From an uncultured Acetatifactor sp. (GTDB lineage Bacteria > Bacillota > Clostridia > Lachnospirales > Lachnospiraceae): a DNA stretch of 64,000 bases. Under the pieces are notes generated by a model that ran no database searches, was not told the DNA's origin, and was given only the letters and a program-made list of their open reading frames with translations. Where the stretch lies: the NCBI GenBank assembly GCA_947589075.1, contig CANQBS010000005.1:18527-82526 (forward strand), written 5' to 3'. This document shows, one piece after another, positions 48,012-57,492 of this stretch. Position numbers and translations under genes: made by a program. Position 1 is the stretch's first letter; the number at the start of each line of letters is the position of its first letter.

Positions 48012-49913
48012 TTATCCCCTTCTCAGCTCCATCATCTCTTTTTGCACGTTTTCTTCCTGCCCGTTTTCTTCCTGCCCGTTTTCTCCCTGCGCCTTCCCGG
48101 TCAGCTCAAAGGCATACAAAAAAGGCAGCGTAAACAACAGCGGGAAAGCATATCTCGGATGTTTTAAGAAGCCGGGAGAGGCCATGCAGACCAGCAGACT
48201 GATCCATAAGGGCAGAGTCATGATCCATGACTTTCCCCGCTTTCTGCTTCTCTGATAAAACACCAGGTAGAACAGAGCCCAGACGCCGGCGCCCACGTTT
48301 TCCAAAATACCCAGCAGGGGGATTCTGGCCGCAAAGCGGTAATAGAAGATCAGAAGCTTTTCCGCATTGGCGAACAGACCGCCCTGACTGATCTTATCAT
48401 ATTCCGCTTCATACCTGATGCTGTTGCTTAAAGCCGGAGTGAACCAGCCGTACACATGGGCAAGAAAAGCCTCCAGATAAACGAAAGGATGCTTCCAGAA
48501 ATCCATAAACCAAACCTTAAGATAAGCCGCCAGTTCCTTCCCCGATGCCTCTTTATAAAATAAGGCCTTTACGGGATCCGAGCTGTCCGGATCATACCTG
48601 GCCGCTATCTCCTCCACGTCTCCCAACACAGCCTCTATCGCTTCCTTTTCCTCCGGGGCAAGCTCCTGCCGATAAAGCTGGAGATATCTCGCAGTCTGCT
48701 GAAAAGGAATGGAAAGCATCTCGCCCCTGCTGCCCGGCGCTGCGTGAAGGGTCTGGAATAAAAGCACGAGAATCAGTCCGGAGATCACAAGACTGCCTCC
48801 AAAGGCGGAAAAGAACAGACGGATCCGTTCCTTCAGACGGAATTTTTTCATAAGGACGCAAAAACAGCCGATTCCGCTGAACAGCACCACATAGGACCCA
48901 TTGTTCCGAAACAGTATCACGCCCGTCTGAAGGAGAACAAAAAGCAGGACAAATCTTCCGTTTCTGATCCGTTCCGGCTTTTCCATAAGCTGTGCGAAAC
49001 AGATCATATACCCTGTCATGAACGCAGAATAAGGCACATCCTTTAAGGCAGTGGTCACTGCATTGGAATATACCGGCGTAATACAATAAAGAAGAAGCAG
49101 GCCAAGAAGGAGAGAAAATTTTGCTCCCCGCTTTGAAAGGACAGCTATGGTGGCCGCCAGCCCTGCGGCTACCAGAACGGCCTGCAGCAATATATAAAAG
49201 AATAAACCCAGATCATAAGAACCAGCCGCAGCCCCTGACAGCTTAAGAAAGCCTCCCATAAGCAGGGTATGAAACAGCGGATGATGGGCGCTGTAGCCTG
49301 CGTCTCCAATGACCTGCTCAATCTGGCCGATGGCATCCCAGCAGAGATTTCCCGGAAAACTGAGGACAATAAAGGGGGCATAAGAGCCCAACAGGATGAA
49401 AAAAGCTTTTCCAAAGGCATGGCTGGTGAAAAAATGCTTTTCCCGGGATACAAAACAGCGGGAGGTCAAAAACAGATACAAGATCCCCGCTATGGCATAC
49501 AGCAGGATCCCGTATCCTGCCAGGGCAGCCGTAAATTTTATGAAATTAACCGCGCTCCCAAAGCAATAAGCCCAGGAACCCGTCTCGGAATAACTCTGTC
49601 CCATCAGCAGGCAAAGGGCAAAAAAGAAAGCCAGTCCTGCCGCAGAAAGTCTGACAGAACCTTCTATTTTCAGGATCCTTGGGAAAACCTTTGCATAAAA
49701 GACCAGACAGATACCCAGAAAGAAAAGGAAATTTATATTATAATCTCCCAACAATTCGTAAATCGAGGAAATCACATAATCAATGACCGTTTCAAAGGAA
49801 TCCGGGTTGAAAGGCATATGAAAATCCATGGTGAAAGCCCATGCGGTAAAAAAGCTCCCGAAGATCACAGCCATATGATCTTTGCGAAAATCCTTCCAAA
49901 TTGCCGTTTTCAT
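48012..49913 (-). CDS. Large polytopic membrane protein, DUF6020-like (possible GT-C type)
   Basis: A 633-residue protein with ~12 hydrophobic helices; long outside loop around SAHHPLFHTLLMGGFLKLSG, which resembles the loop of GT-C type lipid-linked glycosyltransferases. I recall the family as DUF6020, frequent in Lachnospiraceae, of unknown function. The C-terminus ends in a repeat (GQEENGQEENVQKEM) coded by 15-bp repeats near 48040-48095. GGAGAGG precedes the ATG. Likely partner of the acyltransferase downstream. Confidence 0.7.
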   Translation of the reverse strand: MKTAIWKDFRKDHMAVIFGSFFTAWAFTMDFHMPFNPDSFETVIDYVISSIYELLGDYNINFLFFLGICLVFYAKVFPRILKIEGSVRLSAAGLAFFFALCLLMGQSYSETGSWAYCFGSAVNFIKFTAALAGYGILLYAIAGILYLFLTSRCFVSREKHFFTSHAFGKAFFILLGSYAPFIVLSFPGNLCWDAIGQIEQVIGDAGYSAHHPLFHTLLMGGFLKLSGAAAGSYDLGLFFYILLQAVLVAAGLAATIAVLSKRGAKFSLLLGLLLLYCITPVYSNAVTTALKDVPYSAFMTGYMICFAQLMEKPERIRNGRFVLLFVLLQTGVILFRNNGSYVVLFSGIGCFCVLMKKFRLKERIRLFFSAFGGSLVISGLILVLLFQTLHAAPGSRGEMLSIPFQQTARYLQLYRQELAPEEKEAIEAVLGDVEEIAARYDPDSSDPVKALFYKEASGKELAAYLKVWFMDFWKHPFVYLEAFLAHVYGWFTPALSNSIRYEAEYDKISQGGLFANAEKLLIFYYRFAARIPLLGILENVGAGVWALFYLVFYQRSRKRGKSWIMTLPLWISLLVCMASPGFLKHPRYAFPLLFTLPFLYAFELTGKAQGENGQEENGQEENVQKEMMELRRG

Positions 49914-50051
49914 ACGTCCCTCTCCTCTTCTGTGTGATCCCTTTTCCCGGTTTGTTTCCTAACCACCGCTGCTTTCCTATCCACCGCACCTTATGAACGA
50001 TCTCATTCATCATCATTTTTACTGTTTTAATCCCCATTCCGGAGCGTCAAT

Positions 50052-50483
50052 CTATTTCCACTTGAAAATGATGATTCCCGCAATCGCCAGGCCCATTCCA
50101 ATCGCTTTCCGCCATTCCCAGGGCTGCTTTTCCACACCGAACATTCCAAACAGCTCTATCACATAGGCCACCAGAAGCTGCGCCACCACGATCAGCATTA
50201 CCGCCCGGGCAGGTCCCAGGGAATTCATACTCTGAATAACCGTATATGTGATAAAGGCTCCTATGACCCCTCCCAGCAGCATATACCTGGGCTCCACCCT
50301 GAAAACAGCAGTCAGCGGACTTCTGTCCGTCAAAAGCCAGGCGCCCATACACACCAGAAGCGCAGTAAACTGAACAAAAGCATTTGCCGCCCAGATGGAA
50401 GAAGCCTTTGTAACCTGGGTATTAAAGACTCCCTGAACGCTCATCAGGGCTCCCGAGATCAATGCGATAAAAAAGCCAGTCAT
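50052..50483 (-). CDS. DMT-superfamily small membrane transporter (YdcZ/DUF606)
   Basis: A 143-residue protein with five hydrophobic helices (FFIALISGALMSVQGVFNTQ at the start). The pattern and length fit the DUF606/YdcZ family, which resembles half of a DMT transporter and works as a homo- or heterodimer. ATG 50483 is favoured (GGCGG upstream). Substrate unknown. It stands 74 bases downstream of the solute-binding gene's stop. Confidence 0.82.
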   Translation of the reverse strand: MTGFFIALISGALMSVQGVFNTQVTKASSIWAANAFVQFTALLVCMGAWLLTDRSPLTAVFRVEPRYMLLGGVIGAFITYTVIQSMNSLGPARAVMLIVVAQLLVAYVIELFGMFGVEKQPWEWRKAIGMGLAIAGIIIFKWK

Positions 50484-50556
50484 ATCAATATTCCGCCTTT
50501 CCGGCACGATTTATCAATCTGCCTTTCCACCATAGAATATCCATATGACTGACATT

Positions 50557-52008
50557 TTATCCTGCTGCGACCCCAAGCTGTGTCTGAATCTGGCGGGAAA
50601 GCTGTTCCAGCAGTTCCGCCACTTCTTCCCCGTTCCATACTCTGGAGAACAAAACCTCCATCTGGATCCAGAGATTGCTGGTGGCGATCATTTTAGGAAG
50701 GGGAATACTGTCAGCATATTCTTCCAGAAAAGGATTCAGGTATGCATCCACAGGGTTTGCATTGATACAGGACGCTATTTTCCCGGTTCTGGCATAGAGA
50801 TTTTCGCTGTATTCTCCGGTTAGGAACGCCGCAAACTGATCCGCAAGCTCTCTGTGACGGGAATACCCGTTGACCGCGACAGTATTTGTTACCGATACGG
50901 AACGGCTGCTCAGGGTATCGCTGATCTCAGGCATGGTGACCACTCCATATTCATATGCCATTTCCCCGCTGGCCCTGGCATTTTCCAGCCTTTGTACCAC
51001 ATCAGTCGTCGCGATGGTAAACACAAGCTTGCCGTCAATAAAATCCTGGATCGCAGAATCATAAGTCACTTCGCCCGCTTCAATATAGAAATACTGATTT
51101 AAAGCCTTGTAAATTTCAAGACATTCAATGGTCTGTTCATTGCTGATATCGATATCTGTTTTCCGGTCGCCGGCGTCCCCTCCCACGATCATATAATTTC
51201 CCACAATCCAGTAATTGTATAAAATATCCGAGACAGCCCATTTCATAATACCTTCCACCCCTTCCGGGACGGCAAAGGTATTGGCGATATACAGGATATC
51301 ATCTATAGTCTGCGGAATACCTGTGCGAAGAAGCGCCTCTATCCTCTCTTTTTCCATGGCAAGGGCTTCTTCATCCGGGACTTCCTCTCCTGTGTCATCC
51401 GCCTCACCCTCTCCGGCGGTTTCGTCCGGATCTGCCGCCTCATCCGTTATCTCCACCTCTTCCTGCTCCGCGCCGGTATTGGTGGCCTGCTGCTGCAGCC
51501 ACATTTCCAGGTAGGTTCGGTTATAGACCAGGGCGGTGGTATCAAAATAAAAGGGATAGGCAACCTTCTTATCATGATAGGTTACGGCGGACAACGCTCC
51601 TCTGGAAAAATGATCCTCATTACAGATCCCCTTCTCATCTGCCACCTCGCTGGCAAGACCTGCAAGGTACGCTTTCTCCAGGGAATCATGACTGACCAGA
51701 TATGCATCCGGCATCTGTTCAGAATGTAAGGTCGCCTGATTGATGGCTTCAATATATTCGCTTTCGGACACCAGCTGCGGGATCACCCGGACATTATGGG
51801 CTTCGCCGAAGGCTACGGCGGCGCTGTTGATGAAATCAGCCAGGCTCTCGTCCGAATACCAGAAATAAATGCTTTCCTTTCTTTCAAACAAAGACAGACC
51901 GGTGAGCTCCTCGCTCGCTCCGGTCATCTCAAGCCTGCTTCCTGCAATGACGGCGCAGACCATGACGGCCAGCACCAGTACCGCAATCACTCTATGCTTC
52001 ATGCCCAT
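50557..52008 (-). CDS. Extracellular solute-binding protein, orphan, coupled to argD
   Basis: A ~483-residue cluster-B type binding protein (maltose-binding-like): IYFWYSDESLADFINSAAVA, PDAYLVSHDSLEKAYLAG, KVAYPFYFDTTALVYNRTYL and a C-terminal AAFLTGEYSENLYARTG. The N-terminus has a membrane/export helix but no lipobox Cys, unusual for a Gram-positive binding protein. Residues ~180-215 are a very acidic insert (Glu/Asp-rich). No ABC permease or ATPase is adjacent. A GTG four codons upstream overlaps the argD stop, so it is effectively the last arg-operon gene. Ligand unknown; an amino-acid-related ligand is only a guess from context. Confidence 0.78.
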   Translation of the reverse strand: MGMKHRVIAVLVLAVMVCAVIAGSRLEMTGASEELTGLSLFERKESIYFWYSDESLADFINSAAVAFGEAHNVRVIPQLVSESEYIEAINQATLHSEQMPDAYLVSHDSLEKAYLAGLASEVADEKGICNEDHFSRGALSAVTYHDKKVAYPFYFDTTALVYNRTYLEMWLQQQATNTGAEQEEVEITDEAADPDETAGEGEADDTGEEVPDEEALAMEKERIEALLRTGIPQTIDDILYIANTFAVPEGVEGIMKWAVSDILYNYWIVGNYMIVGGDAGDRKTDIDISNEQTIECLEIYKALNQYFYIEAGEVTYDSAIQDFIDGKLVFTIATTDVVQRLENARASGEMAYEYGVVTMPEISDTLSSRSVSVTNTVAVNGYSRHRELADQFAAFLTGEYSENLYARTGKIASCINANPVDAYLNPFLEEYADSIPLPKMIATSNLWIQMEVLFSRVWNGEEVAELLEQLSRQIQTQLGVAAG

Positions 52009-52016
52009 ACTTTCTC

Positions 52017-53261
52017 TCACTCTCCGTCTGCCGCCTCATCCAGGCATTCACACAGAATGGAAAACATTTCATCCACATTTTGTTCTGTAATGATAAGGGG
52101 CGGCACAAAACGTATAATATTGGTTCCTGCGTTGATTAAGAGCATCCCTTTTTCCACGGCTTTCCCGATAATGGGGGCTACCGGGCATTTAAACACCAGC
52201 CCCTGCATCAGACCCACTCCCCGGCGGGTCTCGATCATCTCATACTTTTCTGCCAGCATATCCAGCTTACGCTCCAGATAAGGGGCAATTTCCCTTACAT
52301 GTTCTATTATATGGTTCTTCTCAAATAAATCAAGCACTTTTTCCGCCGCCGCACAGGCCAGAGGATTCCCGCCGTAGGTGGTGCCGTGATCCCCCGCCGT
52401 CAGGGAATGTGCCGCCACCTTCTCGGTCATGAGAAAAGCGCCGATAGGTACGCCGCATCCCAAAGCTTTCGCCGTGGTCATGATATCCGGCTTCACTCCA
52501 TACCTCTGCCATGCATACATGAAACCTGTTCTGCCCATGCCGCACTGGATCTCATCCAGGATCAGCAGGATATCCCTTTCATCGCAGAGAGCCCGCAGCT
52601 TCCTGAGAAATTCTTCGGATGCAGGGAAAATACCGCCCTCTCCCTGGATAGTCTCCAGGATGACTGCGCAGGTTTTTTCATTGACACAGGCCAGCACGCT
52701 GTCAAAATCGTTCAGCTGTGCGAAACGGATATTCCCGATCAGGGGCTCAAAGGGTTCCCTGTAGTGGGGATTGCCTGTTACCGCCAGGGCTCCCATGGTT
52801 CTTCCGTGGAAGGAGTGGTCCATGGCAATGATCTCATGATCCGTGCGTCCATCCTTCAGATACGCATATTTTCTGGCAGCCTTGATCGCTCCTTCTATGG
52901 CTTCCGCTCCGGAATTGGTGAAAAACACCCGATCCATGCCGGAAACCTTTTTTAACTTCCTGGCAGCTTCCACCGCCGGGACGTTGTAATAATAATTGGA
53001 GGTATGGATCAGCTTATCGATCTGATCCTTCAAGGCCTTATTGTATTCTTCATTATGATATCCCAAAGCAAATACCGCTATGCCTGCGCAGAAATCCAGA
53101 TACCTTTTTCCGTTCAGATCATAAAGATTTACCCCGTCCCCCCTGTCCAGGACGATCTGATAACGGTTATAGGTATGGAGCAGATCCTGCTCCGCCCGGT
53201 CAATATATGCCTTCATATCCATAAGATCTTTTCCCATATTTTCACATGATTCCATCGTCAT
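52017..53261 (-). CDS. argD: Acetylornithine aminotransferase
   Basis: A 414-residue class III PLP aminotransferase that turns N-acetylglutamate semialdehyde into N-acetylornithine. Marks: GKRYLDFCAGIAVFALGYHN, VFFTNSGAEAIEGAIKAARK, MDHSFHGRTMGALAVTG, ILDEIQCGMGRTG and the PLP lysine in MTTAKALGCGVPIGAF. AGGAAGG lies before ATG 53261. Fourth arginine step in the operon; the next gene start overlaps its stop. Confidence 0.94.
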   Translation of the reverse strand: MTMESCENMGKDLMDMKAYIDRAEQDLLHTYNRYQIVLDRGDGVNLYDLNGKRYLDFCAGIAVFALGYHNEEYNKALKDQIDKLIHTSNYYYNVPAVEAARKLKKVSGMDRVFFTNSGAEAIEGAIKAARKYAYLKDGRTDHEIIAMDHSFHGRTMGALAVTGNPHYREPFEPLIGNIRFAQLNDFDSVLACVNEKTCAVILETIQGEGGIFPASEEFLRKLRALCDERDILLILDEIQCGMGRTGFMYAWQRYGVKPDIMTTAKALGCGVPIGAFLMTEKVAAHSLTAGDHGTTYGGNPLACAAAEKVLDLFEKNHIIEHVREIAPYLERKLDMLAEKYEMIETRRGVGLMQGLVFKCPVAPIIGKAVEKGMLLINAGTNIIRFVPPLIITEQNVDEMFSILCECLDEAADGE

Positions 53262-53332
53262 TTCACCTTCCTGAAGCTTCCTGTTCTATATCGGTTCCTG
53301 TCTGCCGCTCAGTTCCTTCACTCCTCCGAACC

Positions 53333-54232
53333 TTACTGCGCCGCGAATTCCGTGCTGTCTTCGTCGGCAATAATGGCGGTGCCGATTCCTTTGTTGGTAA
53401 AGATCTCCAGAAGAAGACAGTGGGGAATCCTTCCGTCCAGGATATGCACCCTGTTGACGCCGTTCTTTACGGCTGCGGTGCAGTTGTTCAGCTTGGGCAG
53501 CATCCCGCCCCCGATGAATCCGCCGTGAATAAGCCCCTCCGCCTGGGTGGCGGTGAGCCTGGATACGAAGGAGGACTTGTCGCTGAAATCCCGGTACAGC
53601 CCTTCCACATCCGTCAAAAACGCCAGTTTTTCCGCATGGACCGCCCGGGCAATGGCACAGGCGGCGTCGTCCGCATTGATATTATAGGTCTGAAAATTCC
53701 TGTCGAGACCGATGGGAGCCACGATGGGAAGGAAGTCCTTTTCCAGCAGGTCGTAAAGCACCTTGGGATTTACATGGGTGATCTCCCCTACAAAGCCGAT
53801 ATCCTGCCCGTCGGGACACTTCTTCTCCACCTCCAGCAGGCCGCCGTCCTTACCGCTGATACCTACCGCCTTCACGCCCAGCTCCTGCACCATGGTCACA
53901 AGGTTCTTATTCACCCTGCCCAATACCATCTCCGCGATCTCCACGGTTTCCTCGTCCGTTACCCGCAGTCCGTTCACAAAGCGGGATTCCTTCCCCACCT
54001 TGCCTACCCATTTGCTGATCTCCTTGCCGCCTCCGTGGACGATGATGGGTTTAAAGCCCACCAGCTTTAAAAGCGTCACGTCCTTGATCACATTTTTCTG
54101 CAGCTCTTCATCGCTCATGGCGCTGCCGCCGTATTTTACAACGATGATCTTACGGTTGAATTTCTGAATATAAGGAAGGGCTTCGATCAGGATCTCCGCT
54201 TTGCGCAGTACCTGCTCCATATCTTTTTCCAT
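53333..54232 (-). CDS. argB: Acetylglutamate kinase
   Basis: A 299-residue kinase phosphorylating N-acetylglutamate, usually the arginine-feedback step. The glycine loop is VVKYGGSAM, followed by [35 protein letters not shown] ([20 protein letters not shown]) and the C-terminal [20 protein letters not shown]. An N-terminal helix ([20 protein letters not shown]) is the extension linked with arginine sensitivity in hexameric forms. ATG 54232 has AGGAGGTG before it. Confidence 0.95.
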   Translation of the reverse strand: MEKDMEQVLRKAEILIEALPYIQKFNRKIIVVKYGGSAMSDEELQKNVIKDVTLLKLVGFKPIIVHGGGKEISKWVGKVGKESRFVNGLRVTDEETVEIAEMVLGRVNKNLVTMVQELGVKAVGISGKDGGLLEVEKKCPDGQDIGFVGEITHVNPKVLYDLLEKDFLPIVAPIGLDRNFQTYNINADDAACAIARAVHAEKLAFLTDVEGLYRDFSDKSSFVSRLTATQAEGLIHGGFIGGGMLPKLNNCTAAVKNGVNRVHILDGRIPHCLLLEIFTNKGIGTAIIADEDSTEFAAQ

Positions 54233-54299
54233 CTTACACCTCCTGCATATCACAGGCAGACCCGTGATATTGCGCCAATAAATAATTTCCTCTCCGTCT

Positions 54300-55523
54300 C
54301 TAACTGCGGTAATCCGCGTTGATCTTCACATAATCATAGCTCAGATCACAGCCCCAGGCAGTGGCCTGGGCGTCTCCCATATGCATATCCACCAGGATCC
54401 TCACCTCCGGTTCCGAAAGGATCCGGGTGGCCTCCTCCTCGCTGTAATCGCAGGCGATTCCATTTCCATAGATGTGGATCTGCCCGTTCGTACCCTGAAA
54501 ATAGAGGTCCAGATTTTCCGGGTCAAAGCTTGCCCCGGAATAACCCAGGGCGCACAGGATCCTGCCGAAGTTGGCGTCATGTCCGAACACGGCCGCCTTG
54601 GTCAGGGAAGAACAGATCACGGATTTCGCCAGGATCTTCGCATCCTTTACGGAGGCGGCGTGGATGACCTTTGTCTCTATCAGGGCTGTGGCGCCTTCTC
54701 CGTCTCCCGCCATCTTTTTGGCAAGATACGTATTGATTTCTATAAGTGCCTGACAGAAAAGCCGATAATCCTCGTCTTCTTCAGAGATCTCCGCATTGCC
54801 CGCAAGACCGTTGGCCAATACCAGCAAAGTATCATTGGTAGAGGTATCCCCGTCCACGGAGATCATGTTAAAGGTATCTACCACGCTGGCGCTCACAGCC
54901 TTCTGCAGCATTTCCTTTGAAATATTCACATCTGTGGTCACAAAGCCCAGCATGGTGCACATATTGGGATGGATCATGCCGGAACCCTTGCACATGCCGC
55001 CGATGGTGACGGTCCTGCCGCCGATCTTAAGCCTTGCCGCCACCTGCTTGTGGACAGTATCCGTGGTCATAATAGCTTGGGCCGCCGCAAGGGAAGCCTC
55101 CGAAGAGGAGCTTTTCTGCCGTGCCAGGGTCTCGATCCCTTTCATTGCCTTTTCCACCGGCATCTGCATGCCGATCACACCCGTAGAAGCGACCAGGACA
55201 GAAAACGCCGGGATGGATAAAGCTTTAGCCGCCGCTTCCGCCTCCGCCTGACAGCAGTCCATGCCAGGTCTTCCGGTACAGGCATTTGCAATGCCGGAAT
55301 TGATCACCACCGCCTGGGCGTAGGGAGAATGATCCACCACCTGTCTGTCCCACTGCACAGGGGCCGCCTTTACCACATTGGTGGTGAAGGTTCCCGCCGC
55401 CTTACAGGGCTCCGTGCTGTATATGAGAGCCATGTCGTTTCTGTTCTGATATTTGATGCCGGCGGCGCAGGCAGCCGCCTCAAATCCCTTTGCGGCGGTA
55501 ATGCCGCCCTGAATATATTCCAT
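54300..55523 (-). CDS. argJ: Ornithine acetyltransferase (glutamate N-acetyltransferase) ArgJ
   Basis: A 407-residue enzyme that moves acetyl from N-acetylornithine to glutamate; bifunctional types also use acetyl-CoA. It is made as a precursor that splits itself before the Thr in [12 protein letters not shown]. Other marks: [39 protein letters not shown] and [17 protein letters not shown] prefer ATG 55523 (GGAGA seven bases upstream). The frame starts 12 codons earlier in a run of repeated ATG-GAA codons, where ATG 55559 overlaps the GNAT stop. Confidence 0.94.
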   Translation of the reverse strand: MEYIQGGITAAKGFEAAACAAGIKYQNRNDMALIYSTEPCKAAGTFTTNVVKAAPVQWDRQVVDHSPYAQAVVINSGIANACTGRPGMDCCQAEAEAAAKALSIPAFSVLVASTGVIGMQMPVEKAMKGIETLARQKSSSSEASLAAAQAIMTTDTVHKQVAARLKIGGRTVTIGGMCKGSGMIHPNMCTMLGFVTTDVNISKEMLQKAVSASVVDTFNMISVDGDTSTNDTLLVLANGLAGNAEISEEDEDYRLFCQALIEINTYLAKKMAGDGEGATALIETKVIHAASVKDAKILAKSVICSSLTKAAVFGHDANFGRILCALGYSGASFDPENLDLYFQGTNGQIHIYGNGIACDYSEEEATRILSEPEVRILVDMHMGDAQATAWGCDLSYDYVKINADYRS

Positions 55524-55555
55524 ATTGGTCTCCATTTCCATATTGATTTCCATAT

Positions 55556-56017
55556 TCATCTGTTGAAAGCGGTAATATTTGCTTCGTTCAGGGTAAAATC
55601 ATAATAATTAAGATCCTCTCTCCTGGTCCAGCCGATACAGTTCCAGAAGGCATTGCCGATATCGTTCACCGTAAAAGCGATAAGGCTCACTTTGTTAATC
55701 TGCTCCGCCTTCAGGGCGTTCATGCAGTACACCACCATGGACTTTCCAATGCCCATTCTGCGGTAATCCTCCCGGACACACACATGATACAGGCATCCCC
55801 GCCTGCCGTCATGTCCGCAGAGGATGCCTCCGACGATCTCTCCTTTTTCAGAAACTGCAACAACACTGGTGGAGGGGTTCCGGGCAAGGAAACGCCCTAC
55901 CCCTTCCCTGGAATCATCAATGCTCCGGATTCCGAAGCCCTTAATGGTCATCCAAAGGGCATACAGACCGGGATAATCTTCAATCGTCATGCAACGAATG
56001 GTATATGGCAACTGCAT
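55556..56017 (-). CDS. GNAT-family N-acetyltransferase inside the arg operon
   Basis: A ~153-residue GCN5-type acetyltransferase. The acetyl-CoA loop is REDYRRMGIGKSMV, preceded by ILCGHDGRRGCLYHVCV; the end (GNAFWNCIGWTRREDLNYYD) is typical. It lies between argC and argJ, and its stop overlaps an argJ start. Short GNAT-type N-acetylglutamate synthases exist in other bacteria, so it could supply the first acetyl group; a protein- or metabolite-acetylating role is equally open. TTG 56026 is an alternative start. Confidence 0.85.
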   Translation of the reverse strand: MQLPYTIRCMTIEDYPGLYALWMTIKGFGIRSIDDSREGVGRFLARNPSTSVVAVSEKGEIVGGILCGHDGRRGCLYHVCVREDYRRMGIGKSMVVYCMNALKAEQINKVSLIAFTVNDIGNAFWNCIGWTRREDLNYYDFTLNEANITAFNR

Positions 56018-56219
56018 GATAGACAATACTCTCTTTCCTTTTTTACTCTTTTTTCACTTTTTACTCTTTTTCGTTTTTAATTGATTATACACACTTTTGC
56101 ATGAAAGTCCAGTATTTTTTTATATTATTCATGTATTTTCCGATATTCTTCCGATTTTATGCAGTATTTGATGCATAATTCATTGTTTTATTCATTTTCC
56201 CCTTGCAGGCTGTCCTGCC

Positions 56220-57278
56220 TTACGGGAAGCAGGGCACCAGATCCAGGCCCTCGCTCTCCTCCAGCCCGAACAGAAGGTTCATATTCTGGACGGCCTGACC
56301 GGCGGCGCCCTTCACCAGATTATCCAGAGCTCCCATCATAACGATCCGGCCGGTGCGCTCGTCGATGACAAAATTAATATCCACATAATTGCTTCCTTCC
56401 ACCCATTTGGTCTCGGGACAGACATTCTTCTCCAGCAGACGGACAAAATGTTCTTTTCCATAATATCTTTCGTAGACGGCTCTGATCTCCTCGTAAGAGG
56501 GCAGGCTTCCGTCCGGCTTTCTGTGCAGGGACGCATACTCCGTCACAAGGATCCCTCTGTTCATAGGCACCAGATGGGGAGTAAAGCTTAAGGTCAGCTG
56601 ACGTCCGGCGGCGTACCCCAGCTGTTCTTCGATCTCCGGCGTATGCCTGTGGCTCGCCACCCCATAGGCCTTCATATTCTCGTTCACTTCGCAGAAAAGA
56701 TTCTGCACCTTCGCTCCCCTTCCGGCTCCAGAAGTGCCGGATTTGGCGTCGATGATCAGGGTGTCCGCATCAATGATGCCCTCTTTCACCAGCGGATAGG
56801 CGGTTAAAATGGAGCAGGTGGTATAGCAGCCCGGATTGGCCACCAGACGGGTGGCAGGCATGATCTGGCTGCGGTTCAGTTCGCAAAGGCCATAGACCGC
56901 TTCCGGAATAAACTGGGGAGATTTATGCTCGATCCCATACCATTTCTCGTAAACCGCCACATCTTTTATGCGATAGTCCGCAGAAAGATCCACGATCTTT
57001 GCCTTAGACAGGATCTCCTCCTTCAAAAGTCCAGCCAGAAAGCCCTGGGGCGTAGCCGTGAAGATCACATCCGCCTCTTCCGCCAGTTCTTCCAGGTTAT
57101 CGTCCCTGCAGATATCCTCCACGATCCGAAACATATTCTGATACACCTGATAATATTTTTTGTCTATGTAGCTTTTGGATCCATACCAGACGATCCTGGC
57201 ATCCCTGTGATTCTTTAACAGCCTCACCAGCTCTCCTCCGGCATAACCGGTAGCGCCGATAATCCCAACCTTAATCAT
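56220..57278 (-). CDS. argC: N-acetyl-gamma-glutamyl-phosphate reductase
   Basis: A 352-residue NADPH enzyme. The nucleotide loop is KVGIIGATGYAGGELVRLL; the catalytic Cys is in RLVANPGCYTTCSI, with TLIIDAKSGTSGAGRGAKVQ and VASHRHTPEIEEQLG. ATG 57278 has CGGAGG before it. The frame is open a further 47 codons upstream, but that part translates the operator repeats in the leader and is unlike ArgC. First gene of argC-GNAT-argJ-argB-argD. Confidence 0.95.
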   Translation of the reverse strand: MIKVGIIGATGYAGGELVRLLKNHRDARIVWYGSKSYIDKKYYQVYQNMFRIVEDICRDDNLEELAEEADVIFTATPQGFLAGLLKEEILSKAKIVDLSADYRIKDVAVYEKWYGIEHKSPQFIPEAVYGLCELNRSQIMPATRLVANPGCYTTCSILTAYPLVKEGIIDADTLIIDAKSGTSGAGRGAKVQNLFCEVNENMKAYGVASHRHTPEIEEQLGYAAGRQLTLSFTPHLVPMNRGILVTEYASLHRKPDGSLPSYEEIRAVYERYYGKEHFVRLLEKNVCPETKWVEGSNYVDINFVIDERTGRIVMMGALDNLVKGAAGQAVQNMNLLFGLEESEGLDLVPCFP

Positions 57279-57313
57279 GGTTTCCTCCGTTCTCTCCATT
57301 CCCTGCACTTTTT

Positions 57314-57375
57314 CTGCATTTTTACTGCACTTTTCGCCGCATCTTCGCTGTACTTTTTGCCGCATTTTTGCTGTA
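57314..57375 (-). promoter_or_regulatory. Array of three ArgR-box-like elements before argC
   Basis: Three related 16-base units start at 57314, 57337 and 57360, exactly 23 bases apart (plus-strand pattern CYGCATYTTYRCTGYA; minus strand e.g. TGCAGTAAAAATGCAG). The core TAAAAATGCA resembles the B. subtilis ARG box. They lie in the leader between promoter and argC, so bound arginine repressor would block the transcript. Reading as ArgR sites is an inference. Confidence 0.55.
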
Positions 57376-57417
57376 TTAAAAAAGGGGAAATGTGCCTGTA
57401 CAGCGTTTTTCTGAATC

Positions 57418-57446
57418 ACTATACATCACTTTTCCCCAAATTACAA
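57418..57446 (-). promoter_or_regulatory. arg operon promoter
   Basis: Minus strand TTGTAA (57441-57446), 17 bases, TATAGT (57418-57423). The leader to argC is ~135 bases and holds the operator-like array. Confidence 0.6.
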
Positions 57447-57492
57447 CCCTAATTTGAAGTTTCAGTTCAGCCAAATCTTCACGATAAAAAAT

